Assembly: GCA_001602455.1 (NCBI GenBank)
Contig: CP012157.1
Location: forward strand, 491,733 to 555,732
From: Betaproteobacteria bacterium UKL13-2
GTDB taxonomy: Bacteria; Pseudomonadota; Gammaproteobacteria; Burkholderiales; Usitatibacteraceae
DNA: 64,000 nt
Reading direction: 5' to 3'
Positions within the stretch are counted from its first letter, which is position 1, and every line of letters starts with the position of its first letter. A program made the translations under genes and the position numbers. Below are positions 62,845-64,000 of this stretch, one piece after another. The notes beneath the pieces were generated by a model. It did not search any database. It worked only from the letters and a program-made list of their open reading frames with translations, and was not told the origin of the DNA.

Positions 62845-64000
62845 ACCATCAAACGCGCACTCATTAGTGTTTCTGACAAAACCGGGGTTCTCGCCCTCGC
62901 GAAGTACCTTGCCGAACATGGTGTTGAGATACTTTCCACCGGCGGTACCGCGAAGTTATTGAGCGACAACGGCATTAACGTCGTTGAGGTCGGCGAGTAC
63001 ACTGGCTTTCCAGAAATGATGGATGGCCGGGTCAAGACGCTTCACCCGAAAGTACACGGCGGCATCTTGGCGCGGCGTGATCTTGCGCACCATAAATCGG
63101 CGATGCAAAAGCACGACATCCCGCCGATCGACATGGTGGTGGTGAACTTGTACCCATTTGCGGCCACGATCGCGAAGCCCGGTGTGACCTTTGACGACGC
63201 CATTGAGAACATCGATATTGGCGGCCCGGCGATGGTACGCGCCTCCGCAAAAAATCATGAATTTGTGGCGATCATCACCGATGCGGGAGACTATCCACAC
63301 ATCATTGCGGAGATGAAAGCCAACGATGGCGCGCTGTCGGGTAGCACTCGCCTAGAACTCGCCAAGCGTGCATTCGCGCATACGGCCGAGTACGACGGCA
63401 TGATTAGCACCTACTTATCCTCGCTTGTCATCGATGCTGACGGCAGCGCAACACGTCGCACCTTCCCAGAAAAGCTCCACCTCACGTTTAGTAAAGCGCA
63501 GGACCTGCGGTATGGCGAAAACCCCCACCAAGACGCGGCGTTTTATGTTGAAAAACATCCGGCGGCTGGGACACTCGCAAACTATCAGCAGCTCCAGGGA
63601 AAAGAGCTGTCATACAACAATATCGCCGATGCAGATGCGGCGTGGCAGTGCTGCCGTAGCTTTGAAGTTCCGGCCTGTGTCATCGTCAAACACGCCAACC
63701 CATGCGGCGTCGCAATCGCGCACGAGCCCTTAGTGGCGTACCAACGTGCGTTTGCGACCGACCCCACATCGGCGTTCGGCGGCATCATCGCGTTCAACCG
63801 CGAAGTCGACGGCGCAACCGCCGAGGCAGTCTCCAAACAGTTTGTGGAAGTGTTGTTGGCGCCGTCTTTCAGCCCGGCAGCGCTGCAAGTCTTCAGGCCT
63901 AAGCAGAACGTGCGGCTGTTGACCATTCCAGTTGCGGCGATGGTTAATGACGTTGATATGAAGCGGGTTGGTGGCGGGCTGTTGGTGCAGTCGTCCGATG
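62809..64000 (+). CDS. purH: Bifunctional AICAR transformylase/IMP cyclohydrolase, 5' part
   Basis: PurH carries out the last two steps of IMP synthesis. The visible 397 codons contain the N-terminal IMP cyclohydrolase ([36 protein letters not shown]) and the beginning of the transformylase domain ([22 protein letters not shown]). The gene runs past the right edge. The start is uncertain because the first twelve codons consist of the hexamer repeat; homology begins at MHTIKRAL (62839). Its position after fis is the usual betaproteobacterial order. Confidence 0.95.
   Translation, partial: MHMHMHMQMQMHTIKRALISVSDKTGVLALAKYLAEHGVEILSTGGTAKLLSDNGINVVEVGEYTGFPEMMDGRVKTLHPKVHGGILARRDLAHHKSAMQKHDIPPIDMVVVNLYPFAATIAKPGVTFDDAIENIDIGGPAMVRASAKNHEFVAIITDAGDYPHIIAEMKANDGALSGSTRLELAKRAFAHTAEYDGMISTYLSSLVIDADGSATRRTFPEKLHLTFSKAQDLRYGENPHQDAAFYVEKHPAAGTLANYQQLQGKELSYNNIADADAAWQCCRSFEVPACVIVKHANPCGVAIAHEPLVAYQRAFATDPTSAFGGIIAFNREVDGATAEAVSKQFVEVLLAPSFSPAALQVFRPKQNVRLLTIPVAAMVNDVDMKRVGGGLLVQSSD

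Overview
The window reads as a chromosomal segment of a betaproteobacterium of moderately high GC. This rests on gene order (def-fmt-rsmB-DUF4390-ntrY on one side of a LysM gene and dprA-topB on the other; dusB-fis-purH; carbonic anhydrase-VanZ-ferredoxin-hydrolase) and on the protein families themselves. No genus can be named from the sequence alone. The window begins inside an NtrY-type sensor kinase gene and ends inside purH. No transposase, integrase, phage, rRNA or CRISPR locus was seen.

Layout. 1-4.65 kb: minus-strand housekeeping block (def, fmt, rsmB, a DUF4390 gene, ntrY). 4.97-13.6 kb: plus-strand LysM protein, DprA, topoisomerase III, UbiB-like kinase and a sodium:solute symporter. 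13.6-15 kb: tandem terminators, then a patch of dispersed repeats. 15-18 kb: LytS-like kinase and LytTR regulator. 18.1-20.7 kb: four compact plus-strand genes. 21-23 kb: a redoxin-like protein and isocitrate dehydrogenase on the minus strand. 23.3-24 kb: tRNA-Phe surrounded by partial tRNA copies, then a frameshifted AbrB-type permease. 25.3-29.3 kb: TctE/TctD-like two-component pair, a ComEA-like protein and a receiver-Ser/Thr kinase fusion. 29.5-31.9 kb: groES-groEL with an exact CIRCE operator.

31.9-34.5 kb carries hypothetical genes, including an AT-richer overlapping pair that looks acquired. 34.6-48.7 kb is a TonB-dependent receptor followed by a tightly overlapping eight-gene minus-strand sugar operon: binding protein, ROK kinase, two permeases, GH38 alpha-mannosidase, DUF4127 protein, FAD oxidoreductase and ABC ATPase. 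A NanE-like epimerase is divergent from it. Together these look like a complete import and degradation route for a mannose- or N-acetylmannosamine-type glycan. 49.7-57.4 kb holds a two-domain PPK2, a chemotaxis receptor, a methyltransferase, an HGGxW hydrolase, tryptophan dioxygenase and an SMP-30 protein. The remainder is 5-oxoprolinase, dusB, fis and purH.

The most unusual features are not ordinary genes. (1) The tRNA-Phe gene has two exact 145-bp tandem copies containing a tRNA-Phe 5' half directly upstream and a broken 3' end plus terminator copy downstream. (2) Inside the sugar operon, four 14-bp repeats form a chain of five-codon mini-ORFs whose stop codons overlap the next start, linking the ROK kinase to the first permease. 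(3) At least two families of small non-coding elements with terminal inverted repeats are scattered between genes; one family begins with CTAG and its ends coincide with stop codons of three genes. (4) A third symmetrical element lies between groES and groEL. (5) Short tandem repeats of 6, 7, 9, 12, 13 and 14 bp occur at translation starts, gene ends and inside coding regions.
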